Notes: generated by a model not told the origin, from the letters alone. A stretch of DNA of 9,504 nt from Patescibacteria group bacterium UBA2135 (GCA_002327685.1 DCXN01000005.1:106037-115540), one strand, 5' to 3'. Counted from the stretch's first letter, positions 1 through 6,008 are shown. Made by a program: numbers and translations.

Positions 1-40
1 ATTTAAATACGTATTTCTTTCGGCTAACATTTTATGTTAA

Positions 41-137
41 AAATATAAGCACTGCGTCTTATATAAGCTCCTCGGCTCGGAAATACAAAATCTCGCTTTG
101 CTCGGCTTAGTATTTCCCTCGCCCTACGTCGCTTATA
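41..137 (-). repeat. Dispersed palindromic repeat, copy C1
   Basis: On the minus strand this copy reads, in order: a conserved left end (AGCGACGTAG then GGCGAGG), a hairpin stem, a loop holding AAAGCGAGA, the second arm, a conserved right end (CCGAGCCGAGGAG), and a tail (ATATAAGACGCAGTGCTT). The same ends occur at 4458-4552 and 6582-6663. The stem arms are GGAAATAC (79-86) and GTATTTCC (110-117), a perfect 8-bp pair that differs from the stems of the other copies. TATAAGC (62-68) and GCTTATA (131-137) form an outer pair. The copy ends 7 bp before the mature 5' end of the tRNA gene. No transposase or coding frame is associated. Function unknown. Confidence 0.85.
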
Positions 138-144
138 AGATCAT

Positions 145-215
145 TGCCGGATCGTCTAACGGTAGGACACAGGATTCTGGCTCCTGTAATCTAGGTTCGA
201 GTCCTAGTCCGGCAG
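145..215 (+). tRNA. tRNA-Gln (anticodon CUG)
   Basis: A complete 71-nt cloverleaf can be folded by hand. The acceptor stem is TGCCGGA (145-151) with TCCGGCA (208-214). The D arm is GTC/GAC around TAACGGTAG. The anticodon stem is CAGGA/TCCTG around the loop TTCTGGC, giving anticodon CTG, which reads CAG (Gln). The T arm is CTAGG/CCTAG around TTCGAGT. The U1-A72 pair and G73 discriminator are usual for tRNA-Gln. CCA is not encoded (G215 is followed by CAT), so it must be added after transcription. A possible -10 box, TATAAG (134-139), overlaps the end of repeat C1, so the tRNA promoter may lie partly in the repeat. Confidence 0.95.
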
Positions 216-290
216 CATTAAATAATCCTTCGTTTGTAATACGAAAAATTGCAGGGGTTTGAGATGTTTGGACTTGTTATACTAACTAAT

Positions 291-818
291 ATGAAAATCG
301 TCGATCTTACATTGCCGATGTATACAGGGATGCCAGTATATCCTGGTGACCCCGAAGTATCCATTGAGTTGATTAAAACTCTTGAAAAAGATGGGTGGAA
401 TATGCGTCGGATAGAAATGAATACACACGATGGCACTCATGTGAATGTGTCTGTTCATGGGGTAAAAGGAGGAAATACCCTTGATGATTACTCTCTTGAA
501 TCTTTTTGCGGAGTTGCTGTGGTTTATGCTCCTGACACCCCAATCGTTCCCGATACAGGAGTCATTTTTAGAGACCGGAACATTGATGAAAATATTGCAG
601 AACAAATAAAAAAGGTGCGGCCACGTTTTGTAGGTCTCTCAAGTAGTTATGAGATAGATGAAGAAATTGAGAGAGATTTTTTAAAGAAAGACATTATTTT
701 ATTTGAACGTCTAGCTAATACCGAGCTACTTCCAGTAAGGTTCATGTTCTATGGAGTACCGCTTAAAATCAAGGGGGCAGATGGAAGTCCCGTGAGGGCA
801 TTTGCGGTCATTGAATAA
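291..818 (+). CDS. Cyclase family protein (kynurenine formamidase-like metal-dependent hydrolase)
   Basis: Starting at ATG 291 gives 175 residues, opening with MKIVDLTLPMYTGMPVYPGD, the usual N-terminus of the cyclase family (PF04199). A longer frame back to TTG 249 adds 14 residues unlike the family and was not chosen. Members hydrolyse amide or lactam-type substrates such as N-formylkynurenine or isatin, using metal bound by an HxGTHxDxPxH motif. Here the motif is at residues 46-56 and reads HDGTHVNVSVH: the histidines are kept, but the usual Asp ligand is Asn52 and Pro is Ser54. The C-terminal PLKIKGADGSPVRAFAVIE is family-typical. No Shine-Dalgarno site precedes ATG 291, but TATACT (278-283) lies just upstream, so a leaderless transcript is possible. 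No kynurenine-pathway genes are nearby, so the substrate is unknown. Confidence 0.85.
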   Translation: MKIVDLTLPMYTGMPVYPGDPEVSIELIKTLEKDGWNMRRIEMNTHDGTHVNVSVHGVKGGNTLDDYSLESFCGVAVVYAPDTPIVPDTGVIFRDRNIDENIAEQIKKVRPRFVGLSSSYEIDEEIERDFLKKDIILFERLANTELLPVRFMFYGVPLKIKGADGSPVRAFAVIE

Positions 819-876
819 GTTCTAATATCGTACATGACATGGCAGTCATATATTATTGACCATAGAATCATATAGC

Positions 877-1272
877 TTACAAAGCAAAAGCGATATATGT
901 AAGATATGTGCCAAGTACTACATAAATTGCTCCAAATACTGTATATAAATGATTTTTTTCAAATGATCGCAACATCTTTGAGAAAATTCCTATTGGGAGA
1001 AACAAAAGCAAGAATGCTTTTATTAGAATAAGCCAACCAAAAATTGTAACAACAACAGGCAAAAATCCTCCAACCCAAATGTTGTGACTTAAAACAAAAG
1101 CTAGTCCCACAATCAAGAGTAGGGCACTCATGAAATAAGTTGCAGCCCAATTTTTGTTTTCAGCATATTCTTTTACAAGATGAATAATCATTTTGCGCCT
1201 AGATAAAACCAATATTCCCATAATTAGAATATATAAACCTAATATTTTGCCTAAGAAAAATGTTAAATCCAT
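877..1272 (-). CDS. Small four-helix integral membrane protein, function unknown
   Basis: This encodes 131 residues with four predicted hydrophobic segments, at about residues 5-23, 43-62, 67-93 and 108-130. A basic loop (SRRK, residues 24-27) follows the first helix. The segment SHNIWVGGF followed by TIFGWLILIKAFLLLFLP resembles a recurring small membrane-protein type that I have seen in candidate-phylum genomes, but I cannot name its family or function. The ATG at 1272 begins with a hydrophobic helix and has no clear Shine-Dalgarno site. A plausible promoter for it lies at 1339-1366. It converges with the cyclase gene across a 58-bp gap in which I see no clear terminator. The shadow frames inside it are not supported. 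Confidence 0.75.
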   Translation of the reverse strand: MDLTFFLGKILGLYILIMGILVLSRRKMIIHLVKEYAENKNWAATYFMSALLLIVGLAFVLSHNIWVGGFLPVVVTIFGWLILIKAFLLLFLPIGIFSKMLRSFEKNHLYTVFGAIYVVLGTYLTYIAFAL

Positions 1273-1338
1273 GTTTTTAATAAATAGACTTTACCGCGTA
1301 CCTTTAGGTCGAGGAACCTTTATTGTATCAAGCAATAA

Positions 1339-1366
1339 ATAATAGAAACAAATAAGTTTTACACAA
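1339..1366 (-). promoter_or_regulatory. Putative sigma70-type promoter for the 877-1272 membrane protein
   Basis: On the minus strand TTGTGT (1366-1361), a 16-bp spacer and TATTAT (1344-1339, 5 of 6 matches to TATAAT) form a promoter-like pair. It would start transcription about 60 nt upstream of the ATG at 1272. No comparably good promoter was found for the divergent guaB gene in the same spacer. Confidence 0.45.
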
Positions 1367-1427
1367 ATTATTACATGGACAATTCTTTAAAATCTTGTGT
1401 TTTTTCTTGCAGATGATAGGCTTAGCC

Positions 1428-2477
1428 ATGGATGTATTACCAAAAAATATTGCGTTAACATTTGACGATGTGTTAATGAGGCCCGGGTTTAGCGATGTTG
1501 AACCTGGCGCAACTAGCCTGAAGACCGAAATTATACGCGGTCTTTTTTTGGATATGCCGCTTCTTTCTGCCGCAATGGATAAAGTAACTGAAGCGCGTAT
1601 GGCAATAACACTTGGAAAACTTGGCGCACTTGGAGTGCTTCATCGTAACTGCTCTATTTCAGAACAGGTGAAGATGGTGGAGAAAGTAAAAAAAGCGAAT
1701 GTTTTTGTCGGCGCGGCATGTGGTCCATTTGATCGTGCGCGAGCATTAGCTCTTGAAAAAGCTCTTTGCGATGCAATTTTTATTGATTGCGCGCACGGAC
1801 ATAACAAAAAAGTAATCTTAAGCGCGCGGGCGATGAAAAAAGAGCTAAAGCGCGCAAAGTTGGTTGTTGGCAATATTGCGACAAAAGAAGCCGCACAGGA
1901 ACTTGTTCCTTTTGCGGACGCGATCAAAGTAGGAGTTGGTCCAGGGTCAATATGTACGACGCGAGTAGTAAGTGGTGTCGGTATACCACAATTTTCCGCT
2001 ATTCGCGAAGTTGCGCGTGTCGCGCAAAAGAAGCATGTGTCTGTGATCGCAGATGGAGGTATTCGAAATTCGGGAGATATTGCAAAAGCTCTAGCGGCTG
2101 GAGCGTCGTCTGTTATGATAGGAAATCTTTTTGCAGGAACAACAGAAACTCCTGGGAGAATTGTTATAAAAAACGGAAAGAAATACAAAGAATATCGTGG
2201 TATGGGTTCGTGTGCGGCGCGAAAAAAAAGAATGATAGATGATAGATATCTTGGGAAAGATGGCGAATCTTTTGCTGAAGGAGTTGAAGCATTTATTGCA
2301 TATAGAGGTCCCTCGAAGAAAGTTGTTTCAGATTTATGCTCTGGTATTCAAATTGCGATGGGATATGTTGGTGCGTCAACAATATCGGTATTACAGAAAA
2401 AAGCACAATTTGTCTACATCACCAAAGCAGGCGTTCGTGAAGGTCAGCCACATAATTTAGATTTTATGAAAAAATAG
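1428..2477 (+). CDS. guaB: IMP dehydrogenase lacking the CBS (Bateman) domains
   Basis: From ATG 1428 this encodes 349 residues; full-length IMPDH is about 480-500. It catalyses NAD-dependent oxidation of IMP to XMP, the committed step to guanine nucleotides. Visible landmarks are LTFDDVLMRPGFSDV (10-24), SAAMDKVTEARMAI (47-60), the catalytic loop GPGSICTTRVVSGVGIPQ (171-188) with Cys176, IADGGIRNSGDIAKALAAGA (207-226), YRGMGS (256-261), the flap residues DRY (272-274), and EGVE...YRGP before the C-terminal REGQPHNLDF. The RVVSGVG text after the catalytic Cys and the Arg-Tyr flap favour IMPDH over GMP reductase. Residues 72-95 run straight across the point where the CBS pair normally sits, so the regulatory module is absent rather than disrupted. 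ATG 1413 is an alternative start; TTG 1395 is less likely. No other purine gene is adjacent. Confidence 0.93.
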   Translation: MDVLPKNIALTFDDVLMRPGFSDVEPGATSLKTEIIRGLFLDMPLLSAAMDKVTEARMAITLGKLGALGVLHRNCSISEQVKMVEKVKKANVFVGAACGPFDRARALALEKALCDAIFIDCAHGHNKKVILSARAMKKELKRAKLVVGNIATKEAAQELVPFADAIKVGVGPGSICTTRVVSGVGIPQFSAIREVARVAQKKHVSVIADGGIRNSGDIAKALAAGASSVMIGNLFAGTTETPGRIVIKNGKKYKEYRGMGSCAARKKRMIDDRYLGKDGESFAEGVEAFIAYRGPSKKVVSDLCSGIQIAMGYVGASTISVLQKKAQFVYITKAGVREGQPHNLDFMKK

Positions 2478-2528
2478 ATCAGAGACTCAAAAATGGGATC
2501 TAGTACCACTTTGCTGGTGTACAATTAA

Positions 2529-2556
2529 ACACCGCCGGTAGGGGCGGTGTTTTTTT
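2529..2556. terminator. Bidirectional intrinsic terminator between guaB and the 2555-2869 gene
   Basis: A perfect 8-bp GC-rich stem, ACACCGCC (2529-2536) with GGCGGTGT (2543-2550), closes a 6-nt loop and is followed on the plus strand by six T. On the minus strand the same hairpin is followed by TTTAATTG. The stop codon of the minus-strand gene lies within the T-run, so one hairpin serves two converging genes. Confidence 0.9.
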
Positions 2557-2869
2557 AGTGAAGAATTCTTCTACCCCTAGCAATTTTTAGAGCAGAAAAT
2601 CGTTTAAGCATCATTCCAGAATCATTTAATTGAAGCAGAAGTTTTTTCAGTTTCCCTTTTTCTTTATGTGGAGCGTTCGCGAGGTCTTTTATTGTTTCGC
2701 CTATGCAGACTTCAAGCCATTTCTCTGCCACCAGAAGTCTTAAGTTTTCATACTCTGATCCGCCAGGAATGCGTTTGTATATCCTATACATTTCCGTACT
2801 TGTTGAGGCGCGATCAAGTGCTTTGCATATATCTTGAACAATAATTGTTGATTGTGCATTTTTTTCCAC
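2555..2869 (-). CDS. Small hypothetical protein, GTG start
   Basis: This encodes 104 residues starting at GTG 2869. The start is fixed by a strong Shine-Dalgarno site, GGAGGA (2880-2875), 5 nt upstream. I do not recognise a family. The protein looks mostly helical and soluble, with no signal peptide or membrane segment. It has an Arg/Lys-rich C-terminus (KRFSALKIARGRRILH) and a basic stretch, HKEKGKLKKLLLQL, near the middle, which could bind nucleic acid, but no known motif is visible. It is monocistronic, has a reasonable promoter at 2908-2936 and ends in a shared terminator, so it appears to be an intact gene. Confidence 0.75.
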   Translation of the reverse strand: MEKNAQSTIIVQDICKALDRASTSTEMYRIYKRIPGGSEYENLRLLVAEKWLEVCIGETIKDLANAPHKEKGKLKKLLLQLNDSGMMLKRFSALKIARGRRILH

Positions 2870-2880
2870 CGTCTTCCTCC
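2870..2880 (-). promoter_or_regulatory. Strong Shine-Dalgarno site that sets the GTG 2869 start
   Basis: On the minus strand GGAGGA is followed by a 5-nt spacer and then GTG. The next ATG in frame would lose residues and this spacing. The site is notable because several neighbouring genes have no such site. Confidence 0.75.
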
Positions 2881-2907
2881 GGTAGATAAGAATATTATTC
2901 TTTTTTA

Positions 2908-2936
2908 ACTATTGCGCAGCACAATGAAATTGTCAA
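2908..2936 (-). promoter_or_regulatory. Putative promoter for the 2555-2869 gene
   Basis: On the minus strand a consensus -35 TTGACA (2936-2931) is followed after 17 bp by AATAGT (2913-2908, 4 of 6 matches). Predicted initiation falls about 30 nt upstream of the GTG start and leaves the Shine-Dalgarno site in the transcript. Confidence 0.5.
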
Positions 2937-3091
2937 TCAATCGTCAACGACCCATCTCGCTTCCAGCAAAATTGAGCCGTTGGAGTTTTTTTGGAAAAGC
3001 AAATCTCCAGATATAGGTGTTTTTGATGGTGATAGTGGAACGTCGTTTTGGTAAAATTAAAATAGATGTATTTACATGAGATTGTTTTCGA

Positions 3092-3120
3092 TTGATTTTT
3101 ATAAGAATATTATGTATTTT
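3092..3120 (+). promoter_or_regulatory. Possible promoter of the ParB-like gene
   Basis: TTGATT (3092-3097), 17 bp, then TATTTT (3115-3120). The region is very AT-rich and other -10-like words (TATAAG, TATTAT) lie nearby, so the exact assignment is uncertain. Confidence 0.35.
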
Positions 3121-3135
3121 AGAACAAGTTGTTCT
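3121..3135. promoter_or_regulatory. Perfect palindrome (operator candidate) in the leader of the ParB-like gene
   Basis: AGAACAA-G-TTGTTCT has perfect 7-bp arms around one base. It begins directly after the proposed -10 box and lies 42 bp upstream of the start codon, where a repressor would block transcription. It resembles a Gram-positive LexA box (GAAC-N4-GTTC), but the spacer is five bases, not four. Autoregulation by the downstream helix-turn-helix protein is an alternative. Confidence 0.45.
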
Positions 3136-3177
3136 TTGATGTGCTTATCTGGCTCGTCTTTGAAGTGAGAGGGAAAA

Positions 3178-4335
3178 ATGAACACATTGTTACTTAAAAT
3201 TGTTACTCTTCCAGATGGATCGGATGTAGAAGTCTCCGAGACTCCATTGGAGTGGTGGACGAAACCCAACAAGTCTGGTTTTGTAAGAACTAATATGCTT
3301 GCTCCAGACCCAAAACAACCACGACGGCATATAAATTCTGAGCGTCTTAAGGAATTGCATAAAAGTATAGCGTCATGTGGTGTTCGAGAAACAATAACGG
3401 TTACGCCCTTGAGTCATGTACCGTGGGCGACGATTGATTCTGAGCATAACGACGCTTTTTTCCTCATAGTTAGTGGTCATAGAAGGTGGAACGGAGCCTG
3501 TCTTGGCGAATTGTCAGCAGTTCCGATCAGAGTGATAATTTATGAGTCCGAAAAAGATCATCGTATTGACGCGTCACTTCTTAATGCCAATAGAGAAGAA
3601 CTGTCAGCGCTTGAGCAAGGTTTTGAATTTGCTAGACTTCGAGAGTTAAAATGGAAGATTAACGAGCTTTCCGCTCATTTTGGTATTGCGTTACCTCAAC
3701 TCTACGGACGAATGAATCTCACCCGGCTACATCCGGATATACAAAAGCTTTTGGATCCAGAGCTTCCGAGAAAACGCCGACTTTCTGTCAATGTTGGTGG
3801 AACTCTTGGCGGCGTAAAGACACCAACGCTGGAAGAACTGAAGGACGCATATGAAATCCTTTCTGATACGGCCGGGATAGAACTGGCTGAACCAAGTGAA
3901 GAAGTCGGAAATATTGATGATGATGTTCGTCGATTTTCACTTCAAAAATTACTACTTACTGTTATACAACAGCGTTCGTTAAGCTCTAAACGTGCAATTG
4001 AACTTATCAGAGAGCACTCATTGCGGTTGAAATCTGCTAACAGAGCCGCTGGCAGAAAAACAGAACGATACCAACCAAGACGACGCAAGCGAGCCATCCA
4101 TGGTCTAGTGGATGGCATTACGGGTTCTGTAGTAATGGACTGGTCTCCGAGGGAATTTGATAAAATCTTTGAGCTTTCTCCTCGAGAGGAAGTTGAAGAG
4201 TTTATCGCCACGCTTCAAGAGGGCGAAGGGTTTCTTGGCGGTCTCGTGAAAATACTTACAAAGATACGAGATGCGAAAAAGCCAACTCACTCTGACGTAT
4301 TGAGGGCCATGAGGGAGAGAGAGGCGACTGATTAA
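3178..4335 (+). CDS. ParB/Spo0J-family DNA-binding protein, solo (no ParA)
   Basis: This encodes 385 residues from an ATG preceded by GAGAGGG with a 4-nt gap. The ParB N-terminal (ParB/sulfiredoxin fold) domain spans about residues 38-140. It shows PDPKQPRRHI (43-52), RLKELHKSIASCGV (56-69) and GHRRW (100-104), the counterpart of the GERRW nucleotide-binding box, followed by LLNANREELSALEQ (134-147), the counterpart of ENxQREdL. A helix-turn-helix lies at about 160-183 (INELSAHFGIALPQLYGRM). The C-terminal half is not recognised and carries a basic patch, QPRRRKR (299-305). ParB proteins are CTP-dependent clamps that bind parS and partition DNA with ParA; other members are transcriptional regulators. 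There is no parA and no parS-like 16-mer here, so a regulator or a mobile-element relic is as likely as a partition protein. Own promoter region and terminator. Confidence 0.85.
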   Translation: MNTLLLKIVTLPDGSDVEVSETPLEWWTKPNKSGFVRTNMLAPDPKQPRRHINSERLKELHKSIASCGVRETITVTPLSHVPWATIDSEHNDAFFLIVSGHRRWNGACLGELSAVPIRVIIYESEKDHRIDASLLNANREELSALEQGFEFARLRELKWKINELSAHFGIALPQLYGRMNLTRLHPDIQKLLDPELPRKRRLSVNVGGTLGGVKTPTLEELKDAYEILSDTAGIELAEPSEEVGNIDDDVRRFSLQKLLLTVIQQRSLSSKRAIELIREHSLRLKSANRAAGRKTERYQPRRRKRAIHGLVDGITGSVVMDWSPREFDKIFELSPREEVEEFIATLQEGEGFLGGLVKILTKIRDAKKPTHSDVLRAMREREATD

Positions 4336-4374
4336 ATCTTAGAGTTACATGTTTTTTCTGCCTTTTTAAACTGG

Positions 4375-4400
4375 AAGAGCCGCTTATGCGGCTCTTTTTT
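4375..4400 (+). terminator. Intrinsic terminator of the ParB-like gene
   Basis: AAGAGCCGC (4375-4383) and GCGGCTCTT (4388-4396) form a 9-bp stem with a TTAT loop, followed by a T-run to 4400. It sits 40 bp after the stop codon. Confidence 0.9.
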
Positions 4401-4457
4401 AATTAAAAAACCGCTCCATTGCAAGTGGAACGGTTGATTTCGGCAAACTCCTGTCAT

Positions 4458-4552
4458 TAGCGACGTAGAGCGAGCGCAATCTAAAAGACGAAACGAAGTG
4501 GAGTTTTTCAGATTGCCAAGCCGAGGAGTTAATATAAGACGCAGTGCTTTTA
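4458..4552 (+). repeat. Dispersed palindromic repeat, copy C2
   Basis: The left end AGCGACGTAGAGCGAGCG (from 4459) and the right end AAGCCGAGGAG with tail ATATAAGACGCAGTGCTT match C1 on the opposite strand and, apart from the tail, C3. The stem arms are GCAATCT (4476-4482) and AGATTGC (4510-4516), extended inward by A/T pairs after one A-C mismatch. The loop contains GAAACGAAGTGGA, close to the C3 loop GAAGCGAAGCGGA. It lies between the ParB-like gene's terminator and the SPFH gene, in inverted orientation to C1. Confidence 0.88.
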
Positions 4553-4621
4553 TTGCGGACGAGAATTTTTTTTCTTTGATTTATGGCTCATTCAACAAAA
4601 AAGCCCTTACAGTGCAATTGA

Positions 4622-4644
4622 AGAGCGTGTTTGTATCACGCTCT
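4622..4644. promoter_or_regulatory. Hairpin upstream of the SPFH gene
   Basis: AGAGCGTG (4622-4629) and CACGCTCT (4637-4644) form a perfect 8-bp stem with the loop TTTGTAT. No T-run follows on the plus strand, so it is not a normal terminator. It could be a leader hairpin or an operator. No Shine-Dalgarno site is visible before ATG 4671. Confidence 0.45.
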
Positions 4645-4670
4645 AGCTCAAGTAGCGTTGCTGTGATAAA

Positions 4671-5531
4671 ATGAAAAAAGTCATTAAAAACATTAAAAAT
4701 AATATTTTTCTTAATAAATTAAATATGGATAATATCAGCGAAAGAATAGGAGAAGTAAAAATAGGGAGAATTATTTCTCGCGTGAGTGTTGGGCTAATTG
4801 TTCTTATTCTTGCCTCTGGTGCTTTTGGGATTGTGGGAGCGGGAGAAAGAGGTGTGCTCCTTCAGTTTGGAGCAGTTCAAGATAAAGTTTTTGGAGAAGG
4901 GCTTTATTTTAAAATTCCCCTTGCACAGGAGGTAATAAGAATTGATGTGAAAATTCAAAAAGACGAAATTCCGGCTAGCGCCGCTTCCAAAGATTTACAA
5001 ATAGTAACTTCTAAAATTGCCTTAAATTATCATTTAGATCCAGAGTCAGTGAATAGGATCTGGCAAGAGCTGGGTAAGAACTACAATGTTCGTATTATCG
5101 CTCCTTCAATCCAGGAAGCAGTTAAGGCGGAATCAGCAAAATTTACAGCAGAGGAGTTGATTATAAAGAGAGAAGAAGTAAAAGAACAAATCAAAGCGAA
5201 TCTTACTAAAAGGTTATTAGAGCACGCTATAATAGTTGACGAGCTTAATATTATTGAATTTGAATTTTCTAAAGCTTTCAATGAAGCCATTGAGGCTAAA
5301 GTCACGGCTGAACAATTGAAGCTTAAGGCAGACAGAGATTTGGAAAGAATAAAAATTGAGGCCCAACAAAAAATAGCTGAATCTCAAGGAAAAGCGGAAG
5401 CTATCAGGATTGAGGCCCAGGCTCTACAATATAATCCCAAAGTAGTGGAGCTTCGCTGGATAGAAAAATGGGACGGAAAAGTTCCAACTTACTGGGGAGA
5501 GGCCAGTCCGTTTATTGGGATTAACAGATAA
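4671..5531 (+). CDS. SPFH / prohibitin-like membrane-anchored protein
   Basis: This encodes 286 residues. A cytoplasmic N-terminal stretch is followed by one membrane helix (about 38-57, VSVGLIVLILASGAFGIVGA) and then an SPFH domain: GERGVLLQFGAVQDKVFGEG (58-77), KIPL (81-84), KDLQIVTSKIALNYHLDP (107-124) and IAPSIQEAVKAESAKFTAEE (143-162). A Glu/Lys/Arg-rich coiled coil (about 165-250) leads into a C-terminal WDGKVPTYWGEASPFIGI, typical of prohibitin-family proteins. Such proteins form large ring or cage oligomers in the membrane and often control membrane proteases. No FtsH or NfeD partner is adjacent. ATG 4671 is taken as the start, but ATG 4725 is possible because the first 18 residues (KKVIKNIKNN...) are low complexity; neither has a Shine-Dalgarno site. 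The next gene begins 47 bp downstream and may be cotranscribed. Confidence 0.88.
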   Translation: MKKVIKNIKNNIFLNKLNMDNISERIGEVKIGRIISRVSVGLIVLILASGAFGIVGAGERGVLLQFGAVQDKVFGEGLYFKIPLAQEVIRIDVKIQKDEIPASAASKDLQIVTSKIALNYHLDPESVNRIWQELGKNYNVRIIAPSIQEAVKAESAKFTAEELIIKREEVKEQIKANLTKRLLEHAIIVDELNIIEFEFSKAFNEAIEAKVTAEQLKLKADRDLERIKIEAQQKIAESQGKAEAIRIEAQALQYNPKVVELRWIEKWDGKVPTYWGEASPFIGINR

Positions 5532-5578
5532 AGCAAAAAAACAGAGTCAAAGAAAATAAGTTCAAATTAGATGGAGAT

Positions 5579-5974
5579 ATGAGGAATCAAATCATATTAC
5601 TTGTTATTTTAATAGTTGCGGCGATGGGTTATTTTTTCTTTTCAAACACAAATGTTTTAATTACTGATTTTGATTCATGTGTTGCGGCAGGAAATCCGGT
5701 AATGGAAAGTTACCCGAGGAGATGCGCATCGGACGGAAGGACATTTATTGAAAATATAGATGCTCCAATATCTGGAGGAGTATTCAAGTGTGAGTCGGAG
5801 CAGAGAAATGCAGATGGATGTATTGAAATTTATCAGCCAGTGTGTGGAGAAGTGAATGTGCGGTGTATTACAACACCATGTCCGTCAGTACAGGAAACAT
5901 TCCCCAATTCATGTTTTGCGTGCAAAAACTCGCTTGTTGATATATATACAGAAGGCGAATGTATGAAAAATTAG
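5579..5974 (+). CDS. Membrane-anchored Kazal-like cysteine-rich protein
   Basis: This encodes 131 residues. An N-terminal hydrophobic anchor or signal (residues 4-21) is followed by two small modules. The first, FDSCVAAGNPVMESYPRRCA (31-50), has two Cys and recurs in short secreted proteins of candidate phyla as far as I recall. The second has eight Cys (71, 81, 89, 96, 101, 112, 115, 128). YQPVCG (85-90), FPNSCFAC (108-115) and YTEGEC (123-128) match the Kazal serine-protease-inhibitor pattern, with an extra Cys pair (96, 101) in the reactive-site region. Ten cysteines imply disulfides and an extracytoplasmic location. GGAG (5573-5576) lies only 2 nt before the ATG, closer than usual. It is followed by a hairpin terminator at 5976-6008. 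A protease-inhibitor or binding role is inferred only from the fold pattern. Confidence 0.8.
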   Translation: MRNQIILLVILIVAAMGYFFFSNTNVLITDFDSCVAAGNPVMESYPRRCASDGRTFIENIDAPISGGVFKCESEQRNADGCIEIYQPVCGEVNVRCITTPCPSVQETFPNSCFACKNSLVDIYTEGECMKN

Positions 5975-5975
5975 C

Positions 5976-6008
5976 AAAAATGTGTAAAACTCGGTTTTAC
6001 TCATTTTT
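5976..6008. terminator. Long hairpin, bidirectional terminator candidate
   Basis: Arms 5976-5990 and 5994-6008 pair over 14 of 15 positions (one T-T mismatch) around a TCG loop. The right arm ends in five T and the left arm starts with five A, so it can act on either strand. It lies directly after the Kazal-like gene's stop and 21 bp before the next start, which suggests the DUF7282 gene has its own transcription. Confidence 0.75.

Larger units (their letters stand above)
2881..3177. other. Divergent intergenic region between the 2555-2869 gene and the ParB-like gene
   Basis: About 300 bp with no convincing gene. It holds the minus-strand promoter (2908-2936), a small interrupted palindrome ATGTA-TT-TACAT (3066-3077), a possible plus-strand promoter (3092-3120) and a palindrome in the ParB leader (3121-3135). 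Around 2940-3060 open stretches occur on both strands and read like protein, but none has a convincing start; see the findings. Confidence 0.6.
4401..4670. other. Intergenic region with hairpins and repeat C2, upstream of the SPFH gene
   Basis: With the terminator before it, this leaves about 335 bp without a gene. It holds a second hairpin (4411-4433) whose minus-strand side is followed by six T, so it could stop transcription coming from the right, although no minus-strand gene is seen there. Repeat C2 (4458-4552) and a hairpin 27 bp upstream of the SPFH start (4622-4644) follow. I see no gene on either strand. Confidence 0.6.

Noticed and set aside
249..290. TTG start extending the cyclase protein by 14 residues
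   Set aside because: The extra residues are unlike the family, while ATG 291 begins exactly at the conserved MKIVDLT N-terminus.
1640..2188. Long minus-strand frame inside guaB
   Set aside because: It is the antisense of a well-recognised gene; its translation is low-complexity (Ala, Thr, Phe) with no motif or ribosome site.
1428..2477. GMP reductase (guaC) identity
   Set aside because: The text after the catalytic Cys (TTRVVSGVG) and the DRY flap match IMPDH better than GMP reductase.
3121..3135. LexA (SOS) box
   Set aside because: The Gram-positive box is GAAC-N4-GTTC; here the spacer is five bases. Kept only as a general operator candidate.
3121..3135. parS site for the ParB-like protein
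   Set aside because: parS is a 16-bp TGTTNCACGTGAAACA-like palindrome; the centre here is different.
4411..4433. Second terminator of the ParB-like gene
   Set aside because: The T-run lies on the minus-strand side only and no minus-strand gene ends here; the proper plus-strand terminator is at 4375-4400.
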